From NCBI RefSeq assembly GCF_009765705.1, contig NZ_LMUX01000016.1, positions 742,837-806,836 of the forward strand: DNA of 64,000 bases. The letters run 5' to 3'. Below the pieces are notes generated by a model. That model was not told the DNA's origin. It searched no databases and saw nothing but the letters and a program-made list of their open reading frames with translations. This DNA is from Burkholderia sp. L27(2015) (GTDB lineage: Bacteria > Pseudomonadota > Gammaproteobacteria > Burkholderiales > Burkholderiaceae). The translations under genes and the position numbers were made by a program. Below, piece after piece: positions 1 to 8,489 of this stretch (position 1 is the stretch's first letter; each line of letters starts with the position of its first letter).

Positions 1-1
1 T

Positions 2-292
2 AACCGTACGGACGAAGAAATCGCGCGCATCATCGGCGCCGATAAATTGCTGTATCAGGATGTCGCCGACATGAAGCAAGCGGTGCGCGACATCAACCCG
101 GCGCTGTCGTCGTTCGAAGCTTCGTGCTTCGACGGCAATTACATTACCGGCAATATCACGACCGAGTATCTCGATCGGATCGAGCGCGCCCGGTTGATGC
201 CCGATGCGCAGTCGGACCGCGATGCCGGAGGGGGCGCGGACCGCAACGATTCCGGACGTTCACAATTGCATTTGCAGCTCTCGGGCGATTAA
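2..292 (+). CDS. purF: Amidophosphoribosyltransferase, C-terminal end (partial)
   Basis: The window opens inside this gene; the frame is open from base 2 to a TAA at 290-292, giving the last 96 residues. PurF makes 5-phosphoribosylamine from PRPP and glutamine, the first step of purine synthesis in the cytosol. The tail is of PurF type: RTDEEIARIIGADKLLYQD, then a conserved FEASCFDGNYITG stretch and DYLDRIE-like ending. It is followed 11 bp later by metZ on the same strand, an order usual in Burkholderiales. The catalytic N-terminal part lies outside the window. Confidence 0.9.
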   Translation, partial: NRTDEEIARIIGADKLLYQDVADMKQAVRDINPALSSFEASCFDGNYITGNITTEYLDRIERARLMPDAQSDRDAGGGADRNDSGRSQLHLQLSGD

Positions 293-303
293 ACAGGTCA
301 GTA

Positions 304-1509
304 ATGGATCACGCAGAAGAAGGTTTCAGTTTCGATACGCTGGCGGTGCGCGCCGGTACTTTGCGCTCAGAGTTCAACGAGCATTCCGAAGCGCTTTTTC
401 TGAGTTCCAGCTTCTGTTTCGGCAGCGCAGCCGAAGCGGCCGAGCGTTTCGCTCATGCGGAAGAGGGCTATACCTACTCGCGCGTCACCAACCCCACCGT
501 GACGATGTTCCAGAACCGGCTTGCGGCGCTGGAAGGCGGTGAGGCGTGCATTGCGACCGCCTCTGGCATGAGCGCGATCATGTCGGTGGTGATGTGCGCG
601 CTCCAGGCCGGCGATCATCTGATCAGCTCGCAAAGCATCTTCGGTTCGACCTTGCAGATGTTCAACGTCATTTTCAGCAAGTTCGGGATTTCGGCGACGT
701 TCGTCGATCCGACCGATCTGGATGCGTGGAAAAAGGCGATACAGCCGAACACCAAAATGTTTTTCCTCGAAACGCCATCGAACCCGTTGACTGAAGTGGC
801 CGACATCGAGGCGATCGGACGAATCGCCAAGCTGGCACAGGCGATGTTCGTGGTCGATAACTGCTTCTGCACACCGGTACTGCAGCAACCACTCAAGCTT
901 GGCGCCGACGTGGTGGTGCACTCGGCCACCAAATATCTGGACGGGCAGGGACGGGTGCTGGGCGGCGCATTGGTCGGCTCCAGGGCGTTCGTGATGGATA
1001 AGGTCTTTCCGTTCGTGCGCACTGCCGGCCCGACGCTATCGGCCTTCAACGCATGGGTTTTGCTCAAAGGCATGGAGACGCTCGGCATCCGCGTCGAACG
1101 GCAATCGGCTAATGCACTGGAGCTTGCGCGCTGGCTGGAGTCGCATCCGGCCGTGAGTCGGGTGTTTTATCCCGGGCTTGCGTCGCATCCGCAACACGCG
1201 ATCGCGATGCGTCAGCAGAAATCGGGTGGGGCGATCGTGTCGTTCGAAGTGCGCGGCAGCACGTCCGAAGCGCAACGCAGCAACGCCTGGAGCGTGATCG
1301 ATCATACGAAGATGTGTTCGATCACCGCCAATCTCGGCGACACGCGTACGACGATCACCCATCCGGCCAGCACGACGCATGGCCGTATCAGTCCCGAAGC
1401 CCGCGTTGCCGCTGGCATCACCGAAGGGTTGATACGCCTCGCGGTGGGGCTGGAAAATGTGAAGGACGTACGCGCCGATCTGGCGCGCGGGCTTGACGCT
1501 GTGAGCTGA
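304..1509 (+). CDS. metZ: O-succinylhomoserine sulfhydrylase
   Basis: 401 residues from ATG at 304, the first start after the purF stop; a longer open frame upstream overlaps purF and is rejected. It belongs to the Cys/Met-metabolism PLP enzymes (fold type I) and would convert O-succinylhomoserine and sulfide to homocysteine in the cytosol. The PLP lysine is Lys210 in the motif HSATKYLDGQGRVLGG, a glycine-rich phosphate-binding stretch (ASGMSAI) lies near residues 86-92, and the length matches the family. The position just behind purF is typical of Burkholderiales metZ. Cystathionine gamma-synthase is the main alternative, but the DGQGRVLGG region is the MetZ form. Confidence 0.92.
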   Translation: MDHAEEGFSFDTLAVRAGTLRSEFNEHSEALFLSSSFCFGSAAEAAERFAHAEEGYTYSRVTNPTVTMFQNRLAALEGGEACIATASGMSAIMSVVMCALQAGDHLISSQSIFGSTLQMFNVIFSKFGISATFVDPTDLDAWKKAIQPNTKMFFLETPSNPLTEVADIEAIGRIAKLAQAMFVVDNCFCTPVLQQPLKLGADVVVHSATKYLDGQGRVLGGALVGSRAFVMDKVFPFVRTAGPTLSAFNAWVLLKGMETLGIRVERQSANALELARWLESHPAVSRVFYPGLASHPQHAIAMRQQKSGGAIVSFEVRGSTSEAQRSNAWSVIDHTKMCSITANLGDTRTTITHPASTTHGRISPEARVAAGITEGLIRLAVGLENVKDVRADLARGLDAVS

Positions 1510-1526
1510 AACCGTGAGCTGATATT
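1501..1526 (+). repeat. 13-bp tandem duplication over the metZ stop
   Basis: GTGAGCTGAAACC (1501-1513) is followed directly by GTGAGCTGATATT (1514-1526). The metZ stop TGA sits in the first unit. It is one of many such short duplications in this window. Confidence 0.6.
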
Positions 1527-1586
1527 TAATACCGATCAAGCAATACCGCTTATTTAATATCACTCATTTAGTAGCACTCAAGCAGC

Positions 1587-1633
1587 AAAAAATAATGCCG
1601 GACTGAAGCGTATTCAGCCCGGCATTATTTTTT
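1587..1633. terminator. Bidirectional intrinsic terminator between metZ and the FKBP gene
   Basis: Left arm AAAAAATAATGCCG plus GACTGAA pairs with TTCAGCC plus CGGCATTATTTTTT, one mismatch in 21 pairs, around the 5-nt loop 1608-1612. Each strand reads a GC-rich hairpin followed by a T run, so it can end both converging transcripts. Confidence 0.9.
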
Positions 1634-1710
1634 GCGGGAACGGCCCGGCGCAATCCGCTGCGCCTGTGCCGTTGCTCGCACTGTTGCTCGTGGACGGCTG
1701 CCCGTGACGC

Positions 1711-2052
1711 TTAAACGTCGAGCAGTTCCACTTCGAACACCAACGTCGCATTGGGCGGAATCACGCCGCCTGCGCCGCGCGCGCCGTAACCGAGTTCCGG
1801 CGGAATCGTCAGCTTGCGCACGCCGCCAACCTTCATGCCTTGCACGCCTTCGTCCCAGCCGCGGATGACCATGCCGGCGCCGAGCGAAAATTCGAACGGC
1901 TGATTGCGATCCTTGCTCGAATCGAATTTTTGACCATCGGTGAGCCAACCCGTGTAATGGACGCTGACGGTCTGACCCGCGGCGGCTTCTGCGCCCGTGC
2001 CTTCGGTCAATTCTTCGTATTGCAGACCGGATTCAGTGGTGATTGTCGACAT
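1711..2052 (-). CDS. FKBP-type peptidyl-prolyl cis-trans isomerase
   Basis: 113 residues from ATG at 2052; the upstream extension of the open frame has no FKBP character. A single FKBP domain fills the protein: [18 protein letters not shown] near the start, [18 protein letters not shown] in the middle, and [11 protein letters not shown] with [14 protein letters not shown] at the end. There is no signal peptide, so it should act as a cytosolic proline isomerase in protein folding. This one-domain form of about 110 residues is common in beta-proteobacteria. It converges on metZ across a shared terminator and is followed upstream by the DUF1345 gene on the same strand. Confidence 0.93.
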   Translation of the reverse strand: MSTITTESGLQYEELTEGTGAEAAAGQTVSVHYTGWLTDGQKFDSSKDRNQPFEFSLGAGMVIRGWDEGVQGMKVGGVRKLTIPPELGYGARGAGGVIPPNATLVFEVELLDV

Positions 2053-2179
2053 GGCTCGTTCTCGTTCAGTAAGGAAAAGCATCATGCTACCGCAAACGGG
2101 CCTCGCCGCCGACGGTTGCGTTCCGTGCTGCCTGCATTCCACCGATTGCCTTGCGCTGGTTGTATTCGAATTTTGGCGT

Positions 2180-2833
2180 TCAGGGCCCGATCAGGCTTGC
2201 CGCGATATTGATCGACAGTGCGAGGATGCTGGCGTTGAAGAAAAACGACAAGACCGACTGCGCCAGCACGGCGCGCCGCATCGACGAAGATGAAAGGCCG
2301 ATATCGGCCGTTTGCGACGCGACCGCGATCGTAAACGAGAAATACATGAAATCCCAGTAATCGGGTTCCAGATCGACATCGGGAAATGTCAGGGGAGGTT
2401 TCCCGGTCGCGATGTAGTACAGCCGAGCGTAGTGCAACGTGAAGATCGACGGGATCAAAAACCACGAGCCCAGCACGGTGGCCGCGGTGAAAGTCAGATG
2501 CTGGACGCTCGAACTCAAACCGAGATTTTTTGCGGTGGCGAGCTCGAGCACGATCGCGGCGACGCTGGCGATGGCCGCGACGCACACGGTCGTTAGAACG
2601 ATGACCGCGTTTTCATCTTCGCGCGCAGCCATTTGCCGCACGCGTATGGCGCTTGCCCGCGCCATCATGATCCAGATCAGGAATAGGTACAGCCAAACGG
2701 TAATGTCCCAGCCCAACAGCACGCGCACCAGCGGTATCAGGTGAAACGGCGCCAGCCACGCAAGTACCACGCCGACGGCCAGCGCGGCCAGCAGCCGGGG
2801 ACGATCGAATATCAGGGATTTTAAAGTCGACAT
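2180..2833 (-). CDS. DUF1345 family inner-membrane protein
   Basis: 217 residues from ATG at 2833. At least five hydrophobic segments are visible (about residues 12-50, 80-105, 118-140, 165-185 and 190-217). The hallmark stretch [21 protein letters not shown] followed by [13 protein letters not shown] is the DUF1345 signature. The function of this family is not known; the protein should be an integral inner-membrane protein. It lies 127 bp upstream of the FKBP start on the same strand, and no partner gene gives a clue. Confidence 0.8.
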   Translation of the reverse strand: MSTLKSLIFDRPRLLAALAVGVVLAWLAPFHLIPLVRVLLGWDITVWLYLFLIWIMMARASAIRVRQMAAREDENAVIVLTTVCVAAIASVAAIVLELATAKNLGLSSSVQHLTFTAATVLGSWFLIPSIFTLHYARLYYIATGKPPLTFPDVDLEPDYWDFMYFSFTIAVASQTADIGLSSSSMRRAVLAQSVLSFFFNASILALSINIAASLIGP

Positions 2834-3027
2834 GGGCGGATACGATTTATACCTGCGATGCAGCGCGACGTGGCGGGTTTGCGCGGACTTGTGCAAACCC
2901 TATCGGCGCACTGCGGCTAGGCTGTTCTGCCAGGATTTAAACTAGACGGCTCGCCAAGATAGCGCATAAACGCGTGCGGTGCACTCGTTTATGCGCTGCG
3001 CGGGCGTCCGTAAGCCGGGGTTGGTGG

Positions 3028-3054
3028 GCGGACGTCACAAGCGGACGTCAGCAA
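3028..3054 (+). repeat. Short tandem duplication over a stop codon
   Basis: GCGGACGTCACAA (3028-3040) is followed by GCGGACGTCAGCAA (3041-3054). The second unit contains the stop of the EAL-GGDEF gene (3048-3050, minus strand). Confidence 0.6.
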
Positions 3055-4835
3055 GCGAGCGCCTGCGCCACCGGATGTTCACTCATCAGATAGACCCCGG
3101 CATGGCTATGCTTGGCGGCGCGCTTGGCCGCGGCGGCCGCCGAGGCGACATCCTCGGCCCGCTGATACGCCCCCGGCGCGATCGATGCCGCACCGATGGT
3201 CAGCGTGGTCAACGGAAAGAACGACGGGTTGCCATGACGGTCTTCCGCATCGATCCCGCCACGCGCCAGGGCTTGCGCATCGAACATCCCGAGCGCCCGT
3301 TCGTTGAAGATGTGCACAATGCGCTCGCAGCGCTCCCGCCAATCTTCGCTTTGGAACAGCACCACGAAATCGTCGCCGCCCACGTGACCGACAAAGTCGC
3401 GGCGCGGATCGCAGTTGGCCGAAATAACGCCGGCCACCAGACGGATCATCTCGTCGCCGCGCCAATAGCCATACTGGTCGTTATAGGGTTTGAAGTGGTT
3501 CAGATCGCAATAGCAAGCGACGAAGCCGCCGCCTGCCGCCAGCAATCGGTCGATATGTTCGCTGATCGGCAGATTGCCGGGCAGGAAGGTGAGGGGGTTG
3601 GCATGGCGCGCTGCTTCGATGCGCACCTCGGTCACCGCGCGCACTAGCTGTTCTCCGGTGCCCAGCCCGAGATAGCGGCCCGCGTCGGTAATGATGAAAC
3701 CATCGGACAGGTAGCGCTGATTGTCGGAGGTCAGGATCGCGGTCAATTGCTCGATACCCTGATGCTTATCGATCATGATCGGGTTGGCGTCCATGAACAC
3801 CGTACAGGAGCGCCGGCCAAACAGCTCCTTGTGATAGGGATGCGCGTAGCGGTCCATGAAATCGCGGCGATTGATCAGGCCGAGTGGCACACCGTCGTCG
3901 CCAACTACCGCCATCGCATGCAGCGCCGGGTGCGCCTGGAACACTTCCACGAGTTCGTCGTTGCGCGATTCCGAACGTGCCGACGGCGCCGATATCATCA
4001 AGCGATCGGCCGAAAAACGGCCACGCGTAACTTGCCGCAGCGCCGGATAAACCACCACTTGTTGGTCGCGCAGGATCTCGATGGACGGCGGGCTCAGTTG
4101 CAGATGCGGCTCGACGGCGGGTCGACCGATAAAAAAGCCCTGTGCATACACTACGCCGAGATCGCGAATGACTTCGAGCTCTTCGGCCGTTTCGATGCCT
4201 TCGGCGACCAAGCGCGTATCGAACACTTCCGAGATATGCATCAGCGCCTTGAAGGTCTGCAGCTTATGCGCCTGCGTGTCGATATCCTTCGAGAAATACC
4301 GGTCGATCTTGACGATCTCTGGACGCAGCTCGGACCACAAGCGCAAGCTCGAACGACCGTCCCCGAAGTCGTCCAGCGCGAATTCGACACCCAGTGCGCG
4401 CAGGGCTTCGACGGCCCTGAGCAGATCGACCAAATGGGTGATGCGTTCGTGCTCGGTCAGTTCGATTACGACGTTGGACATCGGTAATCGGGTCTCGCTG
4501 AGCAGCGCGGAAAAGCGGGCCTCGCCATTGAGCAGGAAATAATGGACCAAAACCGACGCCGACAGGTTGACGAACAGTTTGCCTTTGCCTTGGCGCTCGA
4601 AAAACTGATCGAGGCCCTGACGTGCGGCCATCAACTCCAGGTCGATGCGTTGCTGGTCGGTCGTGACTGCCCCAAAGAGGGTATCCGCGGTATGCAAAGG
4701 GGTATTGAGCGGCCCCCGAATCAAGCTCTCATGGCCGTAGATCGTCTTTTCGGACAAGTTGACAATGGGCTGGAAAACGGGCGAGAGCAGTCGGGCGTCC
4801 AGGATATCCTGAAGCGTGAGGGTAGGCTGGAGCAT
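3048..4835 (-). CDS. EAL-CBS-GGDEF cyclic-di-GMP signalling protein
   Basis: 595 residues from ATG at 4835; the frame stays open for 89 more codons upstream, but that part has no domain character. Order: EAL domain (about 15-250), a CBS-pair-like region (about 280-400) and a GGDEF domain (about 430-590). The EAL part keeps VELTEHERI, DDFGDGRSSL, VKIDR and VAEGIETAEEL, but its signature is ESLIRG (residues 36-41) instead of EAL. The GGDEF loop reads GGDDF (486-490). No membrane segment or signal peptide is present. It could make or break down cyclic-di-GMP or only bind it; the CBS region suggests a nucleotide-sensing input. It is likely transcribed alone. Confidence 0.88.
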   Translation of the reverse strand: MLQPTLTLQDILDARLLSPVFQPIVNLSEKTIYGHESLIRGPLNTPLHTADTLFGAVTTDQQRIDLELMAARQGLDQFFERQGKGKLFVNLSASVLVHYFLLNGEARFSALLSETRLPMSNVVIELTEHERITHLVDLLRAVEALRALGVEFALDDFGDGRSSLRLWSELRPEIVKIDRYFSKDIDTQAHKLQTFKALMHISEVFDTRLVAEGIETAEELEVIRDLGVVYAQGFFIGRPAVEPHLQLSPPSIEILRDQQVVVYPALRQVTRGRFSADRLMISAPSARSESRNDELVEVFQAHPALHAMAVVGDDGVPLGLINRRDFMDRYAHPYHKELFGRRSCTVFMDANPIMIDKHQGIEQLTAILTSDNQRYLSDGFIITDAGRYLGLGTGEQLVRAVTEVRIEAARHANPLTFLPGNLPISEHIDRLLAAGGGFVACYCDLNHFKPYNDQYGYWRGDEMIRLVAGVISANCDPRRDFVGHVGGDDFVVLFQSEDWRERCERIVHIFNERALGMFDAQALARGGIDAEDRHGNPSFFPLTTLTIGAASIAPGAYQRAEDVASAAAAAKRAAKHSHAGVYLMSEHPVAQALAC

Positions 4836-5123
4836 CAGTGAGGACACGGTGTCTCGCGGCTGATAAGAGGATAAAAAATCGGGTGATATTTCGTGCTGAG
4901 AGGCGTGCCCACGTGCCCGCTCAAGTCCTGCTTGTGCCCCCGTCGCGACGCTTGGACACGTATCGGGCCATGGTATAGGGACAAACTCACCGTCGATTCC
5001 TGCGCAGGTTATATCAGCGAAATATGCGTTTTTCGTGACAAACCCCTGACAGGACCCTATTAAAGCGCGCGCCATTGTCTCGCTATCGTTCTGCGCTGAC
5101 AACCCCCCAATCGAACCCCTAAA

Positions 5124-5810
5124 TTACACGCCGTAATGTGCGGCGTGCCCCGAGTCGTCGAGGGTGCTGGTTCTTTCGTGCGAGTGATTGGCTTTCCAAC
5201 GTGCCCGGATAAAGGGGTGCTCGTGACCTGACAAGCTCAGCGCCACTTGGGTCACCCAGTGTTGTGTCGGGGCGCGCAAACCATGCAGTGCGACCGCCAG
5301 GACGATCAGACTGAAGGCAATCCGATACGGTGCTGTACGTGCCGGCTCGCGGCGAATCAGCACGAGTACCAGGCTGAGCGCCACCAACGCCCCGAGCACG
5401 CATCCGGCGACCATTTCGGAAACCGAGTGGGCAAGCAATTCGAGTCGAGACAGACCGACGAGCAAGCCCACCGTCAGGCCGACCAAAACCCCTAGGGTGC
5501 GCAGCACACGGGGGGCGGGCAGCAAAATCAGATAAAACATCACTGGAAGCACCGCGGTCGACAACATCGTGTGGCCGCTCACACCCGTAAAGTCAATCTC
5601 CCGGATGCCGAATCCCCAACCGAGAAAGGCGACCTTGGTGGCTGCGACCGCAACCGAAGCGACCACTATCAGGAACACCCAAAGCGCAGCAATGCGAGCA
5701 CTGAACGAAAAAAAGAGCCAGAACGTGATTGCCAAGGCGATGGGAAGCATGACAGCGGCACCGCCGAAGCCAGAGAGGAAATACCAGTCATGCGTTGTGA
5801 GCGGCAGCAT
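5124..5810 (-). CDS. PAP2-superfamily membrane phosphatase
   Basis: 228 residues from ATG at 5810 (the open frame extends to 5948 without PAP2 character). Several membrane helices are visible. Pieces of the PAP2 active site are present: GVSGHTMLS corresponds to the PSGH motif and SRLELLAHSVSEMVAG to SRxxxxxHxxxD, with a Glu in the last position. The Pro of PSGH is replaced by Val. A lipid or undecaprenyl-type pyrophosphate phosphatase role is likely but the substrate is not known. It lies alone on the minus strand, downstream of a repeat-rich stretch. Confidence 0.75.
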   Translation of the reverse strand: MLPLTTHDWYFLSGFGGAAVMLPIALAITFWLFFSFSARIAALWVFLIVVASVAVAATKVAFLGWGFGIREIDFTGVSGHTMLSTAVLPVMFYLILLPAPRVLRTLGVLVGLTVGLLVGLSRLELLAHSVSEMVAGCVLGALVALSLVLVLIRREPARTAPYRIAFSLIVLAVALHGLRAPTQHWVTQVALSLSGHEHPFIRARWKANHSHERTSTLDDSGHAAHYGV

Positions 5811-6197
5811 ATCGAGTTGCAAGGTATGAGCGGATGTATTGGCGCCCCCTGAGGGGGTCGGCCACGTCGTCGCCGCGAGCGCCGATGGCGCCAAACGACG
5901 ATGCCCACGAGTGCCAAAGACGTGCCAGCGGGGCAATGAGCGTGCCAACGGGCATGCCTATGGGTGCGCTAACGAGTGCGCTAACTATGTCCCGAGTATA
6001 AACGCTCCATTTAAATCCGGGCCATCTCCCGTTCGTCCGATTCACCGCCCGGCTTAAAGCGCGCAAAGTCCTGCCGGTAACAACCAGATTCATGAAAACA
6101 TGTTATGGTGCACTGCACAAAACGTAATTTTACGTGCGCAGGTTTTCGCGTGAAGTCATACAGGCTCTGGCCCTTGGCGGAACGCAGTGGAGTAGAT
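5811..6197 (+). other. Non-coding stretch with degenerate short repeats
   Basis: No supported gene. From about 5909 to 5985 there is a series of related units (GAGTGCCAA, GACGTGCCAGCG, GAGCGTGCCAACG) that ends in the clear 12-bp pair GGGTGCGCTAAC (5962-5973) and GAGTGCGCTAAC (5974-5985). Downstream lies CATGAAAACATG (6091-6102). Confidence 0.5.
6108..6118. promoter_or_regulatory. Palindrome GTGCACTGCAC upstream of the PHB depolymerase gene
   Basis: GTGCA-C-TGCAC is an exact 11-bp palindrome followed by AAAA. TGCA-rich palindromes of this kind are bound by PhaR-type polyester regulators upstream of phasin genes in related bacteria; that link is inference. It lies 227 bp before the depolymerase start. 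Confidence 0.3.
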
Positions 6198-6338
6198 ATG
6201 GTGACGATTTTCTCGATATTGCGGGCATGCTGCGGTAGTGCTGGACGGCTCGCTTCGGCGCGCGCCCTCCAATGCGGCGCGGCACTTGATGTCTGCGTTG
6301 ACGTCGACATTGCGGCGCAGGCGCGGAGCGCCAGATGA
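6198..6338 (+). CDS. Possible 46-residue leader ORF coupled to the depolymerase gene
   Basis: ATG at 6198 follows a GTGGAG ribosome-binding site by 4-5 bases, and the TGA (6336-6338) overlaps the depolymerase ATG (6335) as ATGA, a typical translational coupling. The peptide begins MVTIFSILRACCGSAG and has no recognised domain. It may be a real coupled small protein or just the untranslated leader; only the start signal and coupling support it. Confidence 0.3.
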   Translation: MVTIFSILRACCGSAGRLASARALQCGAALDVCVDVDIAAQARSAR

Positions 6339-7342
6339 GCGCCGATCCGCGGCTCGGTGCGGCCGAGTCGAGAGTCGGGCCGCGCGCCGCTGCCTGGGTG
6401 CGCGGGGATTGGCTGGCCGAAGAGTTCAAAGCGCCGTTCGTGGCGGGTCAGTCGAACGTGCCGCTGTCATACGGGCTATACCTCCCGTCAATGCTCCCCG
6501 CGTCGCCGAGCAATAATGCCCGCAAAGCGCTGCCGCTGGTGGTGATGCTGCACGGCTGCGCGCAGAGCGCAGCGGCCTTTGCGCGCGGCACCCGCATGAA
6601 CGTACTGGCCGACGAACACCAGTTCGCGGTGTTATACCCAGAGCAATCGGATACACGCCACCCCCATGCGTGCTGGCAATGGTATGACCCGTCACCATCG
6701 AGTGGCGGGGCGGAGGCGCAGGCCATCGCGGCATTGGTCGACCATGTTGTGGCCCAGCACGGCTTCGATTCGACGCGGGTTTATGTCGCTGGACTGTCAG
6801 CCGGCGCCGGCATGGCAACCTTGCTCGCGCTGCGTTATCCGGAACGATTCGCTGCGATGGCCGCTCATTCGGGCATGGTTTTCGGAGAAGCGCGTTCGGT
6901 GATGTCGGGCTTGGACGCGATGCGTCGCGGCACCAAGGACGATCCGGCAACGCTCGCCAGTTCGGTCCTGGACGGTCAAGATTATCCGGGTATGCCGGCG
7001 CTGCTAATCCATGGAACGGCCGACGATGTCGTCAACCCGGTAAATCTGAATCAGCTCGAAGCACAGTTCCTGCAACTGAACGGCTTACTGGATGAGTCCG
7101 GCGGATTGCGCGAGTCGCAGGTCAACGAAAGTCAGCACGAAACGGCCGTGAAACGCGATTATTTCCGCGACGGCCGTTGCGTGGTGCGGACGTATCAGGT
7201 TACGGACCTTGGGCACGCATGGAGCGGCGGCGACGACTCCGTGCCGTTTCATGCCAGTCATGGCCCGGAGGCCAGCCGCGAGATATGGACATTTTTCCAG
7301 GCGCAACGGCGACTTCCCTTGGTGGTCGAGGAGACCGCCTAA
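6335..7342 (+). CDS. PHB depolymerase family esterase (type 1 catalytic domain)
   Basis: 335 residues. An alpha/beta hydrolase of the Esterase_phd group that hydrolyses short-chain polyhydroxyalkanoate or other esters. The oxyanion region is VVMLHGCAQSA (about 68-78), the lipase box is GLSAGAG with nucleophile Ser155, the acid is in HGTADDVVNP and the histidine in DLGHAWSGGD. No convincing signal peptide is visible at the N-terminus (MSADPRLGAAESRVG), so export is unclear; family members are often labelled extracellular. A small ORF is coupled upstream. PHB is widespread in this group, and a bdhA-adc-patatin cluster lies further on, but the true substrate is open. Confidence 0.88.
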   Translation: MSADPRLGAAESRVGPRAAAWVRGDWLAEEFKAPFVAGQSNVPLSYGLYLPSMLPASPSNNARKALPLVVMLHGCAQSAAAFARGTRMNVLADEHQFAVLYPEQSDTRHPHACWQWYDPSPSSGGAEAQAIAALVDHVVAQHGFDSTRVYVAGLSAGAGMATLLALRYPERFAAMAAHSGMVFGEARSVMSGLDAMRRGTKDDPATLASSVLDGQDYPGMPALLIHGTADDVVNPVNLNQLEAQFLQLNGLLDESGGLRESQVNESQHETAVKRDYFRDGRCVVRTYQVTDLGHAWSGGDDSVPFHASHGPEASREIWTFFQAQRRLPLVVEETA

Positions 7343-7376
7343 GCGCGCTTACAAATCGTCACATAGTAAGACTGGT

Positions 7377-7416
7377 GTTAACCCTAGGTGCGCCTATACT
7401 AAGGGTATTCCCTAGG
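7377..7416 (+). promoter_or_regulatory. Promoter element upstream of the first DUF3563 gene
   Basis: GTTAACC (7377-7383) runs into CCCTAGG (7382-7388), then a -10-like TATACT (7395-7400), then AAGGGTATTCCCTAGG (7401-7416). The inverted AGGGTATTCCCT and the GTTAACC element recur upstream of the second DUF3563 gene (14854-14879). Confidence 0.5.
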
Positions 7417-7457
7417 CATTTTGCCGAGGGCAAACTCTTAAAAAGTGCAGGGTTATC

Positions 7458-7619
7458 ATGAAATTTATTGCTGAATTACTTCAGAACATTGGTCATCAAG
7501 TCGAGCAGGGCGCGCAGGAACGTTCAGCGGCCTATTTGTCGGAAGCCACCGACCTGTACGAACTCGAAACGCGCATGCGCAAGCTCGAGCGCGACGACGG
7601 CCAATACGCATCGGTTTAA
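7458..7619 (+). CDS. DUF3563 family mini-protein (first copy)
   Basis: 53 residues from ATG at 7458 to TAA at 7617-7619. The core AAYLSEATDLYELETRMRKLERDD is the DUF3563 signature: a short charged helix pair with no membrane segment or signal peptide. The family is small, mostly found in Burkholderiales and of unknown function. A second copy lies at 14925-15074 with the same core pattern (DAYLSES..IVELEHRIRTLE) and a related upstream element. The expected product is cytosolic and probably abundant only under the condition that fires this promoter; that is inference. Confidence 0.8.
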   Translation: MKFIAELLQNIGHQVEQGAQERSAAYLSEATDLYELETRMRKLERDDGQYASV

Positions 7620-7678
7620 GGCTAGAACTTACGCTGCGCTAGAAGGTTAGCGGCTCGCGGTGGCTGTTGGGTTCAGCC

Positions 7679-8329
7679 TTAGGTTTTTGTTTGCGGCAGC
7701 GGCGATATGCGACGGCTGGAATACACGTAGATAGCGACGGTGGTGCCTAGCCAGGCTCCTGCAATACAGTCGCCGACAAAGTGGTAATCGTTGGCCAGTA
7801 GTCCGACGATAACAAGCAGCGCTCCGAGTATGGCGACCACGCGCCAACGCGGGAAATTCAGCCACAACGCCGCCATTGCGGCGCAGGCAACGGTCGTATG
7901 TCCCGACGGGAATGACTGGAACGCCGTGCCGACGTGGAACGGGTGAAAGCCATACGCGTTGTCGTGGAGCAGCGAGGGATTATGGTTAATCCACGTCGCG
8001 GGCCAGTAGCGGCCGAACACCACTTTCAACACATCCTTCAAAAACACGGCAATGGTTACGCTATTGGCGATGTTCAGCAGCGCCCGCGGTTGCGCGGTAT
8101 TTTGTCGCCACGTCAGCACGCAATATCCGTAGTACACCGCGGTGGCCCAGACCACCACGTCGACCCAATGCGTGCAATATTCGAAAAATCGCAAGCGCCG
8201 GAAATCGGCGCGATCGACCCAGAATGCCACGGCCGGGTCCACCCACGCGTAGCAGATCGCTACCAGCACGGCGCAGACCAAAAGACTCAACAAAAACTGG
8301 CGCAAGGACGGCGTGGTGACTGAGTGCAT
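7679..8329 (-). CDS. PAP2-superfamily phosphatase, membrane-bound
   Basis: 216 residues from ATG at 8329; an in-frame TTG at 8344 would add five residues. About five to six membrane helices. The three PAP2 motifs are readable: KVVFGRYWP, FPSGHTTVA and NDYHFVGDCIAG, the last two carrying the active-site histidines and the final Asp. It should remove phosphate from a lipid phosphate or pyrophosphate on the periplasmic side of the inner membrane. It is a distant paralogue of the gene at 5124 and is better conserved in its active site. It converges on the DUF3563 gene. Confidence 0.85.
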   Translation of the reverse strand: MHSVTTPSLRQFLLSLLVCAVLVAICYAWVDPAVAFWVDRADFRRLRFFEYCTHWVDVVVWATAVYYGYCVLTWRQNTAQPRALLNIANSVTIAVFLKDVLKVVFGRYWPATWINHNPSLLHDNAYGFHPFHVGTAFQSFPSGHTTVACAAMAALWLNFPRWRVVAILGALLVIVGLLANDYHFVGDCIAGAWLGTTVAIYVYSSRRISPLPQTKT

Positions 8330-8459
8330 TGAAGGGTATCCCAAGCTTTTGAGTGTTTTATTGGAGATACCACATCGGCATGACAGCGACTAGCGCGGGG
8401 CAACAGGTAGCAGTGCAATCAGGCCACGCCAGCCAACCAGCTCCCCGTCCCGCACAGTC

Positions 8460-8489
8460 CGCTTCATAGCTCGCTTCATAGTTCGTTTA
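8460..8489 (+). repeat. 12-bp tandem repeat at the prpE stop
   Basis: CGCTTCATAGCT (8460-8471) and CGCTTCATAGTT (8472-8483) are followed by a decayed third unit that contains the prpE stop (8487-8489, minus strand). Confidence 0.6.

Noticed and set aside
8379-8468. A 29-codon ORF beginning with ATG at about 8380, upstream of a PAP2 gene.
   Set aside because: Its GGAG lies too far from the ATG and the peptide has no feature; not supported.
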